Shown one piece after another: positions 1 to 5,298 of a stretch of 6,440 bases of DNA. Made by a program: the position numbers and the translations under genes. The stretch comes from Clostridia bacterium (GTDB lineage: Bacteria; Bacillota; Clostridia; Christensenellales; Borkfalkiaceae), in NCBI GenBank assembly GCA_029071285.1, contig JAIEAS010000243.1, positions 1 through 6,440 of the forward strand. Direction: 5' to 3'. Each line of letters begins with the position of its first letter. Positions within the stretch are counted from its first letter, which is position 1. The notes under the pieces were generated by a model, which saw only the letters and a list, made by a program, of their open reading frames with translations, was not told the origin of the DNA and ran no database searches.

Positions 1-58
1 CATAAAATACTGTTAGAAAACAACAAAAACAACTTTTTAAAAAATTTGATTTTTGTTA

Positions 59-87
59 TTGACTAACACTGTCTGCGGTGCTATACT
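59..87 (+). promoter_or_regulatory. Sigma-A promoter of the tandem small-peptide unit
   Basis: The -35 box TTGACT (59-64) and the -10 box TATACT (82-87) are separated by exactly 17 bases, so each hexamer differs from consensus at one position. The DNA upstream (about 1-58) is rich in A and T runs, which could act as an UP element. The predicted transcription start is near 94, giving a leader of about 48 nt before the first peptide gene. This is the strongest promoter visible in the window and implies high expression of a very short transcript. It is read directly from the sequence; activity is inferred. Confidence 0.85.
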
Positions 88-97
88 ATCCGCGAAA

Positions 98-114
98 TCA
101 AGGTTCGCCCTTGA
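98..114 (+). other. 5' leader hairpin of the peptide mRNA
   Basis: TCAAGG (98-103) and CCTTGA (109-114) form a 6-bp stem around a TTCGC loop; a UUCG tetraloop variant with one bulged C is also possible. The hairpin begins about four bases after the predicted transcription start and ends 12 bases before the Shine-Dalgarno of the first peptide gene. Hairpins placed this way often protect an mRNA 5' end from degradation. The structure is seen in the sequence; the role is inference. Confidence 0.45.
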
Positions 115-141
115 AATAACTGTTGCAGGAGGTTCACGGAA

Positions 142-234
142 ATGTTTATTTATGATAACGTCAAGGATATGGAAGAGAACGAAAACCTTGCAGTTTCCCC
201 CATCGCTTACGTAGTTTTAAACTGCGGCAGATAA
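142..234 (+). CDS. Small peptide 1 (30 aa, Cys-Gly-Arg C-terminus, unknown family)
   Basis: The start is ATG at 142, nine bases after AGGAGG (127-132), and the gene runs 30 codons to TAA. The N-terminal two thirds is acidic: it opens MFIYDN and contains MEENENLAVSP at residues 10-20. The C-terminal part is mostly hydrophobic and reads IAYVVLNCGR, with the only cysteine at residue 28. There is no signal peptide and no convincing membrane helix. A paralogue 71 bases downstream is identical at 24 of 30 residues, which strongly supports translation. I do not recognise the family. An acidic leader-like segment followed by a short conserved Cys-containing tail resembles a ribosomally made, modified peptide precursor or a signalling peptide. 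No modification enzyme, protease or exporter is visible nearby, so function stays open. Confidence 0.8.
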   Translation: MFIYDNVKDMEENENLAVSPIAYVVLNCGR

Positions 235-305
235 GGGATAACCCCAAAGATAAAAAAGTTTCAAAGCTTGAAGATATAAGAATATTGGCAGGAGGCTAAG
301 AAGAG

Positions 306-398
306 ATGTTTATTTACGACAACCTTAACGAAATGGAAGAAAATGAAAACCTTGCGGTTTCGCCCGTAGCGTACGTAATACTCGATTGCGGCAGATAA
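306..398 (+). CDS. Small peptide 2 (30 aa paralogue of peptide 1)
   Basis: The start is ATG at 306, ten bases after AGGAGG (290-295), and the gene ends at TAA. It has the same length as peptide 1, with no insertion or deletion. Residues 1-6, 10-20, 22-24, 26 and 28-30 are identical between the two. Only positions 7, 8, 9, 21, 25 and 27 differ, and the changes are mostly conservative (V/L, K/N, D/E, I/V, V/I, N/D). Eight further codons differ only synonymously, the pattern expected of a duplicated gene kept under selection for its protein. The tail reads VAYVILDCGR, again with a single Cys at residue 28. It shares the promoter of peptide 1, and a terminator follows within 25 bases. Function is unknown; a RiPP precursor or signal peptide is the best guess. 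Confidence 0.8.
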   Translation: MFIYDNLNEMEENENLAVSPVAYVILDCGR

Positions 399-413
399 TC
401 AAAAGGATAAATT

Positions 414-456
414 AAAAAACGACCGCCCGCGTTCTTTGAACGCGGGCGGCTTTTTT
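414..456. terminator. Bidirectional rho-independent terminator
   Basis: A perfect 12-bp GC-rich stem, CCGCCCGCGTTC (423-434) with GAACGCGGGCGG (438-449), closes a TTT loop. On the + strand it is followed by six T (451-456) and ends the peptide transcript. On the - strand the A6 run at 414-419 supplies a U tract, so the same hairpin can end the MocR transcript, whose stop codon lies 14 bases beyond the stem. Its symmetry suggests it insulates the two convergent units. Confidence 0.92.
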
Positions 457-463
457 GTGCTTT

Positions 464-1801
464 TTATAAATTTATTTCGGATACGGCTTGCGGGGTTAAA
501 CCCGTGTAATTAATCACCGCCCATCCCTCTCTGCCCTCCAGCGGTTCCAGAAGATAGTCCGAAAGGCATTTAAGATTAATCCCCATTGCCGCCGCGCGTT
601 CCTTCATGTACTTATCCGACGCGCCGTCAAAGGAAACGAGAATGTGCAGTCCGCTGCCCGTGTCCTTTATTTTGCAGTTTTTAAATTCCGCGGCTTTTTC
701 AAGAACCGCCTGCCGCACGGCGCGGTAATGGTTTTTAAGTCTGTTTATGTGCCGCTCGAAAAATCCTCCGTCCAGCATTTTGGCGAGCGTCTTTTGCTCG
801 AACAGCGGCACGACGTTAGCCGAGTGCGAAAACAAAGCTAAATACTTTTCGTACAGCTCGGGGGGCAGAACCATATATCCCATACGCATCGAGGGAGCGA
901 GACTCTTTGAAAAGGTGTTCATATAAATAACCCTGTCGGGGCAGAGGCTGAACGTGCTCTGGAGCGGCTTGCCAGAAAGTCTGAACTCGCTGTCGTAATC
1001 GTCCTCTACGACGTACCTGCCCCCCGCGTTCGCCCAGCCGATAAGCCTGGCGCGCGAAGCCGCGGGCGTAACCGCCCCCGTCGGAAACTGGTGCGAGGGC
1101 GAAATATGCAGAACGTCCGCCCCGCTCTCCTCCGCCCTTTTGCAGTCCACTCCGCCGTCGCCGACGGGAATATAAACACACCTTGCGCCGTTCAGAATAT
1201 AGGTCTGTGAAATTTTGTTGTAGCCGGGATTTTCCACCGCGAACAGCTTGTCCCGCCCCAGAAGCTGGACTATAACGCCGTACAGATATTCCGCGCCCGC
1301 GCCGATTACGACGTAACGCGGGTCAACGTCGATTCCCCTCGCGCGGTAGAGATAGCTTGCGACCGCGCATTTAAGCTCAAAGTCGCCGTCGCACGGAACT
1401 CTTTCAAGTAGGTGTTCGCCGCAGTCGGACAGTACCGAGCGCATAAGCCTTGCCCACGTCGCAAACGGGAACAGCGACGAGGCGGTGCCCTTTACCAAAT
1501 CGAGTCTGAACTTCTTCTCGGGCGGCGTGCTCACAGGCTCGCTCCTGCGTCTGCCGTAGAACTCCACGTTCAAATCGGATACGAAGTAGCCGCTGCGCTC
1601 TCTGGAATAGATGTAACCCTCGGCAAGAAGCTGTTCGTACGCCGACTGCACGGTTACCACGCTCACGCTGAGGCTCTCGGCGAGGGCGCGCTTGGAAGGC
1701 AGCCTTTCACCCTTTTTCAGTCTGCCCTCTAAAATATCGCCGCGCAGCTTTTCGTACAGCGACCAGTATTTGTTTTTTGCGTTTATTTCGTAAGTCTGCA
1801 T
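464..1801 (-). CDS. MocR/PdxR-family transcriptional regulator (GntR winged helix plus aminotransferase-like domain)
   Basis: This is a 445-aa protein of usual MocR length. Residues about 10-75 are a GntR winged helix-turn-helix (LPSKRALAESLSVSVVTVQ at 34-52, then the wing ending SGYFV). A linker to about 97 leads into a fold-type I aminotransferase domain with NPGY (191-194), SPSHQFPTG (234-242), EDDYDSEF (266-273, cofactor-contacting Asp) and SFSK-type TFSKS with the PLP-binding lysine at 299. Family members bind PLP as an effector and are cytosolic DNA-binding dimers; PdxR types control vitamin B6 synthesis or uptake. The divergent neighbour is an ECF transporter S component, and a perfect inverted repeat lies between them, so control of that gene and of itself is likely. 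No Shine-Dalgarno precedes the ATG, but the wHTH begins almost at once, so no later start fits. Assignment to the family is firm; the B6 link is inferred. Confidence 0.93.
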   Translation of the reverse strand: MQTYEINAKNKYWSLYEKLRGDILEGRLKKGERLPSKRALAESLSVSVVTVQSAYEQLLAEGYIYSRERSGYFVSDLNVEFYGRRRSEPVSTPPEKKFRLDLVKGTASSLFPFATWARLMRSVLSDCGEHLLERVPCDGDFELKCAVASYLYRARGIDVDPRYVVIGAGAEYLYGVIVQLLGRDKLFAVENPGYNKISQTYILNGARCVYIPVGDGGVDCKRAEESGADVLHISPSHQFPTGAVTPAASRARLIGWANAGGRYVVEDDYDSEFRLSGKPLQSTFSLCPDRVIYMNTFSKSLAPSMRMGYMVLPPELYEKYLALFSHSANVVPLFEQKTLAKMLDGGFFERHINRLKNHYRAVRQAVLEKAAEFKNCKIKDTGSGLHILVSFDGASDKYMKERAAAMGINLKCLSDYLLEPLEGREGWAVINYTGLTPQAVSEINL

Positions 1802-1839
1802 AATTATTTTTGGTATTATAAAATTTATTTAAATTGACT

Positions 1840-1869
1840 ATTTTAATAATACCACCGCACGCGTATAAT
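1840..1869 (+). promoter_or_regulatory. Promoter of the ECF S-component gene, weak -35
   Basis: There is a consensus -10 TATAAT at 1864-1869, but the sequence at the matching -35 position (about 1840-1846, ATTTTAA) is a poor match. The transcript should start near 1876, giving a 26-nt leader. A strong -10 with no -35, and with an operator arm over the -35 zone, is typical of a promoter that needs an activator. Confidence 0.6.
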
Positions 1870-1875
1870 AGTCAA
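1846..1875 (-). promoter_or_regulatory. Promoter of the MocR regulator gene
   Basis: Read on the - strand, TTGACT (1875-1870) is followed after 18 bases by TATTAT (1851-1846), a good sigma-A promoter. It predicts a transcript starting near 1839 with a leader of roughly 38 nt. The -35 hexamer lies inside the right arm of the inverted repeat, so an occupied operator should block it. A second TATAAT-like -10 (1820-1815, - strand) has no matching -35 and would give an almost leaderless message. Confidence 0.65.
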
Positions 1876-1887
1876 TGAAAATTTACA

Positions 1888-1894
1888 GGCGGAG
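1888..1894 (+). promoter_or_regulatory. Ribosome binding site that fixes the ECF gene start
   Basis: GGCGGAG at 1888-1894 lies seven bases before the ATG at 1902. The earlier in-frame ATG at 1875 falls at the predicted transcription start and overlaps the operator arm, so it cannot be the normal start. Confidence 0.7.
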
Positions 1895-1901
1895 CTTTTA
1901 T

Positions 1902-2510
1902 ATGAAGAATAAAAAAGCGTTTTTTACTACTAAATGGATTACCTATACCGCGGTAATGACCGCGCTGGTCGTGGCAACGGGTTTTATCCCCGCAATACCC
2001 ACGCCCGTCGGGAACGTTTACTGGGTGGACGGCGTGGTTTTAATCGCCGCGTATCTTTTAGACCCGCTGGCAGCGTTTATCTCGGGCGGAATAGGCTCGC
2101 TTATATACGACGTGCTTAAATCGCCGTCAATGATGATTCCCTCACTCGTTATTCACGGATTGCAGGGTGCGGCGGTTTCCGCGATAATCCACTACGTTTT
2201 CCCGAACCGCTTTAAAAAATGGGAATGGGTTAAAGCTTTGATAGCTTCGCTTGTCGGTGCGGTCGTCGTAATTTTGGGATACTTCTCCTACCGCTGTATC
2301 GTTCTTGGCGTGCCCGTTGCCGCAACGAACATTCCTCGCAACGTAATTCAGGAGATTATAGGAATTTCCATTGCGATGGCTTTGTGCTATGCAACCACCT
2401 TTAAAGCGCAATTAAAAAAGAACAATCTATTGCCCGACTTTAAAAGGGAAGTTTTAACCGATAAAACGCCGCCACCCGAAGAGGCGAGCGAGCCTGCGAC
2501 AGACGAATAA
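1902..2510 (+). CDS. ECF transporter S component, possibly for a vitamin B6 compound
   Basis: This is a 202-aa integral membrane protein with the pattern of the substrate-binding (S) subunit of energy-coupling factor vitamin transporters. It has hydrophobic segments at about 11-30, 42-70, 78-98, 110-133 and 147-168. The stretch around residues 41-72 (WVDGVV, then ISGGIGSLIYD) is typical of the family. The cytosolic tail after about 170 is hydrophilic and rich in Pro and Glu. S components of this type work with a shared EcfA/EcfA'/EcfT module encoded elsewhere; none is seen here. Substrate cannot be read from the sequence. The divergent PLP-binding MocR regulator suggests pyridoxine or a related B6 vitamer. 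The start at 1902 is preferred to 1875 because of the ribosome binding site and the promoter position. The gene ends seven bases before a strong terminator. Confidence 0.88.
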   Translation: MKNKKAFFTTKWITYTAVMTALVVATGFIPAIPTPVGNVYWVDGVVLIAAYLLDPLAAFISGGIGSLIYDVLKSPSMMIPSLVIHGLQGAAVSAIIHYVFPNRFKKWEWVKALIASLVGAVVVILGYFSYRCIVLGVPVAATNIPRNVIQEIIGISIAMALCYATTFKAQLKKNNLLPDFKREVLTDKTPPPEEASEPATDE

Positions 2511-2514
2511 ACTT

Positions 2515-2555
2515 AAAAGCCCCCGCGGTTAAACCGCGGGGGCTTATTTTATTTT
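2515..2555. terminator. Bidirectional terminator between the ECF gene and ddl
   Basis: A 12-bp stem, AAGCCCCCGCGG (2517-2528) with CCGCGGGGGCTT (2534-2545), closes a TTAAA loop and is followed on the + strand by TATTTTATTTT. Read on the - strand the hairpin ends in a short U-rich run (complement of AAAA at 2515-2518). It sits between the convergent stop codons (2510 and 2549) and probably ends both transcripts. Confidence 0.9.
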
Positions 2556-3643
2556 CTGCCGATTTTGGCGGCGTTTGAAGGCAGGGCGTTTAATATGCCC
2601 GTGCTTAAAACCTTTTTATCGGCGGCGCGCTGCCAGTCGTCCAGCGCCTGCACTATCACCGCCTGCAGGACGGGATAAAAGTTTTTGAACCCGTTTGACA
2701 GCAGATAGTACGAAAGCGACCCCGGCACGGTGTTTATTTCGCTTAAATAAACCTCTTCGCCGCACAGTATGTAGTCGAATCGGACGATGCCGCGCATATT
2801 CAGCCGCGAGTAAACGTCCGCGGTTATGCCCCGTATTTTATCGGAGATTTCCGCTGGAATATCCGCGGGCAGCTGAGATTTTCCGCCTCCCGCGTACTTG
2901 TCGTCATAGCTTAAAATATCGCCCTTGGTGATAGCTTCCTCGCACTCCGAGGTTATGACCTTGCCGCCCGAGAGGTACGCGGCGCAGTTAATTTCCCGTC
3001 TGTCTGAAAAATACTTTTCAACCAGAACGCCGTCGTCGTAGAAGAACGCAGCTTCCGCCGCCGCCAGAAGCTCATCCCTGTCGCCCGCCTTTGCTATGCC
3101 TATGCTCGAGCCGAGCTTCGCGGGCTTGACGATTACGGGATAGCCCAGCTCCTCGGCGCAAAGCGCGTCGTTATAATTTCTGAAATAGACGTAGGGTGCG
3201 ACCTGCACTCCGAGAGAATTTAAAACGAGCTTTGTGAAGTATTTATCCATAAACGCAGCCGACTCGAACATACCCGCGCTTGCAAGCGGTATTCCGCACA
3301 GCGCGAAAAGTCCGCACACTCCGCCGCCCTCGCCCATACCGCCGTGACAGCAGTTTAAGGCAACGTCGACCTTTATATACCTCTTGATTTTTCCGCGCTT
3401 ATTCAGCTCGAAAACTCCGCCGTCTGTTACGCTCGCCTTAGTTTTTTCGCAGCCGCCGCCCTTGAAGTTGTTGATATCAAAAAGCTCTTCGCCAGTGAAT
3501 AGCTCGCCCTTTTGGGACAAGTACAGGGGCACGACCTGCTCGCCTCCGCTTTTTAAAACGTTGGCTGCCATCGTGCCCGTTATTATCGATATTTCGTTTT
3601 CGTTTGAAACTCCGCCGAAGATTACGGCAACAGTTCTTTTCAT
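2549..3643 (-). CDS. ddl: D-alanine--D-alanine ligase
   Basis: This is a 364-aa ATP-grasp ligase that joins two D-alanines for the peptidoglycan stem peptide. The N-terminal motif GGVSNENEIS (10-19) includes Glu15. HGGMGEGGG at 100-108 retains the conserved His and Glu. The ATP-grasp core has KPAKLGSSIG (173-182), VEK (208-210) and the metal site RFDY...SEINTVPG (288-308). The Glu-Ser-Tyr set known from E. coli DdlB (E15, S150, Y216) corresponds here to E15, S179 and Y246. Tyr in the omega loop (SYDDKY) argues for D-Ala-D-Ala rather than the D-Ala-D-lactate product of VanA-type enzymes. It belongs to a divergent branch: GEDG reads GEGG, and the loop before His100 and the C-terminal tail are long. 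A Shine-Dalgarno GGAGGT (- strand, 3655-3650) lies six bases before the ATG. It is the last gene of the run, 53 bases after the MurF-like gene that would use its product. Confidence 0.93.
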   Translation of the reverse strand: MKRTVAVIFGGVSNENEISIITGTMAANVLKSGGEQVVPLYLSQKGELFTGEELFDINNFKGGGCEKTKASVTDGGVFELNKRGKIKRYIKVDVALNCCHGGMGEGGGVCGLFALCGIPLASAGMFESAAFMDKYFTKLVLNSLGVQVAPYVYFRNYNDALCAEELGYPVIVKPAKLGSSIGIAKAGDRDELLAAAEAAFFYDDGVLVEKYFSDRREINCAAYLSGGKVITSECEEAITKGDILSYDDKYAGGGKSQLPADIPAEISDKIRGITADVYSRLNMRGIVRFDYILCGEEVYLSEINTVPGSLSYYLLSNGFKNFYPVLQAVIVQALDDWQRAADKKVLSTGILNALPSNAAKIGRK

Positions 3644-3696
3644 AAATCCACCTCCGCTTGTTTTTCTGCTTTGGTGAATTAAGTCTTTATCTCTTG

Positions 3697-5295
3697 CTAA
3701 ACCACGTCGGGCAAATCGTTTAAAAACAGTACGGTGTCGCCCGATTGTATATATTCCTTTATATGCTGCTGCGCCGCATTTAGTGAAGGTACGGTTACAA
3801 GTTTTTCCTTGTCGCCGCCGTTTTCGAGGTAGCCTTTTTTAACAGGCTCGATAAGCGAGTCGCCGACGAGAATTACCAAATCGAGCCCCACGAGGTTTTT
3901 GCCGAGCTCGCCGTTTTCTTCCTCTTCCAGAACTCCCAGCTCCACGAGCCCCGGAGTCACGGCGATTTTTCTGCCCTCGAAGCTTCTTAAAACTTCCAGC
4001 GCGGCGCGCGCGCCCTTTACGTTGGAATTGTAGCCGTCGTCAAGAATGTTGACGCCGTTATTTTGGATAAGCTGCAAGCGGTGTTCGATATATCCGATTT
4101 GCGGAATTGCCGCGGCGATTTCGTCCAAGCTCATACCCGCAAGGTAAGCCGCCTGAGCCGCTATGCCTATATTGAAAGCCGCGTGTCTGCCCAGAAGCTT
4201 GCTTTCGCAAACACGGCTTTCGCCGCCCAAAGTAAGCGTAAACTTTACGCCCGCGGGCGAGCAATCTATATCCGAAACGCAGCCGCACCTCTCCTTTTTG
4301 CAGGGGTACTCTGCGAATAAATCGAAGCAGTCGTCGGCAATCACCGCGCAGCTTTGTGTGTGCGTTAAAATTTCGCCCTTGGCTTTGACGACGTTTGCGA
4401 AGGTGCCGAAGGTTTCGAGGTGCTGACCGCACACGCCGGTTATCACCGAAATATCGGGCGGGCATATTTCGCACAGCTCGTCGATATCGCCGAGGTTTCT
4501 CGCGCCCATTTCGGCGACGAAAATATCGTAGTCCGCGAGCATATGCGAGTTTATCGCAAGCGCAATGCCTATCGGCGTATTGTGCGAACGGGGTGTAGAC
4601 AGCACGCGGTACTTGCCCGAAAGAATTTGATTCAGAATAAATTTCGTGCTGGTCTTGCCGTAGCTTCCCGTGATTGCGATAACTTTTAAATTGCTTTCAG
4701 CAAGCTTTTTCTTCGCGCTTTTAACGAATTTTTTATTGCGCGGAACCTCGTAAATTTTAGCAATTAAATTTGCAAGGGCAATCAGAAGAAACAACGTCGC
4801 GGGCAGAATTGCGAGCGCGCAGTACCTTAAACTCGTAAAAATTTTATTGCCCCAAACGCAGTCCGCGAAATTTAAAAGGGTTACAAAAATATACGAAATT
4901 ATAAAGCAGACAACGAAAAGCACTACAAAAAGACGCGTAAATCTCGCCGTTCTGGTTACTTCCGAGCGCAGCGCGATTTTGCGGTCTGCAACCGTGTACA
5001 CGATAAAAAACAGCACGAACGGAATTAAGCCGATAACCGCCGACCACTCGCCCGTGAACGAAAAGCAGAGTGAAATTATCGCGCACGACAAAATGCAGAG
5101 CATAGCCAAAAGGCACATCCGCTGCTGCGCGAGGTTGCCCTTTTTTGATATCCATTTAAAAAACTTTTTGTTCGAGTACCCCGCCGACTGCAAAACGCCC
5201 AGCGGTTTGTACGCGGCAAAACAGAGCAAAACCGCGAAGATAAGCGCGGTTAAAATGCACTCTACAGTTTTTGGTACGGATACGAAAATTCCCAT
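3697..5295 (-). CDS. murF: Membrane-anchored MurF-like Mur ligase
   Basis: The protein has 532 aa. Residues 1-190 hold five predicted membrane helices (about 10-28, 60-80, 86-104, 121-143, 157-179) with basic loops. Residues 200-532 are a Mur ligase: P-loop GSYGKTSTK (210-218), AEMGAR (261-266), GQHLETFG (290-297), the carbamylated-lysine region KAKGEI (304-309), EHRLQLI (404-410) and LDDGYNSN (418-425). The order and form match the central and C-terminal domains of MurF, which adds D-Ala-D-Ala to UDP-MurNAc-tripeptide. The usual soluble N-terminal MurF substrate domain is absent and the membrane part stands in its place. The C-terminus (NDLPDVV) also differs from the usual Lys-Gly-Ser-Arg ending. 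There is no DUF1727 domain as in MurT. The ddl gene follows. It may be the cell's MurF or a specialised paralogue. The start ATG lies three bases after the hydrolase stop, behind a weak GGTGA. Confidence 0.85.
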   Translation of the reverse strand: MGIFVSVPKTVECILTALIFAVLLCFAAYKPLGVLQSAGYSNKKFFKWISKKGNLAQQRMCLLAMLCILSCAIISLCFSFTGEWSAVIGLIPFVLFFIVYTVADRKIALRSEVTRTARFTRLFVVLFVVCFIISYIFVTLLNFADCVWGNKIFTSLRYCALAILPATLFLLIALANLIAKIYEVPRNKKFVKSAKKKLAESNLKVIAITGSYGKTSTKFILNQILSGKYRVLSTPRSHNTPIGIALAINSHMLADYDIFVAEMGARNLGDIDELCEICPPDISVITGVCGQHLETFGTFANVVKAKGEILTHTQSCAVIADDCFDLFAEYPCKKERCGCVSDIDCSPAGVKFTLTLGGESRVCESKLLGRHAAFNIGIAAQAAYLAGMSLDEIAAAIPQIGYIEHRLQLIQNNGVNILDDGYNSNVKGARAALEVLRSFEGRKIAVTPGLVELGVLEEEENGELGKNLVGLDLVILVGDSLIEPVKKGYLENGGDKEKLVTVPSLNAAQQHIKEYIQSGDTVLFLNDLPDVV

Positions 5296-5298
5296 AAA

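Larger units (their letters stand above)
1833..1876. promoter_or_regulatory. 10-bp inverted-repeat operator, probable MocR binding site
   Basis: ATTGACTATT (1833-1842) and AATAGTCAAT (1867-1876) are perfect reverse complements separated by 24 bases. The arm centres are 34 bp apart, about three helical turns, so both face the same side of the DNA. The left arm sits at the -35 region of the transporter promoter and the right arm covers the -35 box of the regulator promoter. MocR dimers are known to bind two spaced half-sites between divergent genes. The repeat is seen; the identity of the binding protein is inferred from context. Confidence 0.7.

Noticed and set aside
235..272. Small inverted repeats between the peptide genes (GGGATAACCC and TTCAAAGCTTGAA).
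   Set aside because: The stems are only 3-5 bp with no T tract, too weak to call a terminator or a regulatory structure.
217..299. Open frame between the two peptides ending in a double-glycine-like tail (KLEDIRILAGG, stop at 297-299), resembling a bacteriocin leader.
   Set aside because: It has no ATG or GTG start and no ribosome binding site. The Gly-Gly is simply the Shine-Dalgarno AGGAGG of peptide 2 read in another frame, and nothing follows it to serve as a core peptide.
1834..1869. TTGACT at 1834-1839 (+) as the -35 box for the TATAAT at 1864.
   Set aside because: The spacer would be 24 bases, far beyond the 16-19 that sigma-A promoters use. This hexamer is better explained as an operator arm.
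1875..1901. Nine-residue N-terminal extension of the ECF S component from the ATG at 1875.
   Set aside because: This ATG lies at the predicted transcription start and has no Shine-Dalgarno, whereas the ATG at 1902 has one at the right distance.
4063..4689. Several overlapping open frames on the + strand and in other - frames opposite the MurF-like gene, and similar ones opposite the MocR, ddl and hydrolase genes.
   Set aside because: They have Arg-rich or low-complexity translations with no recognisable domain, and they lie wholly inside well-supported genes, so they are antisense shadows.
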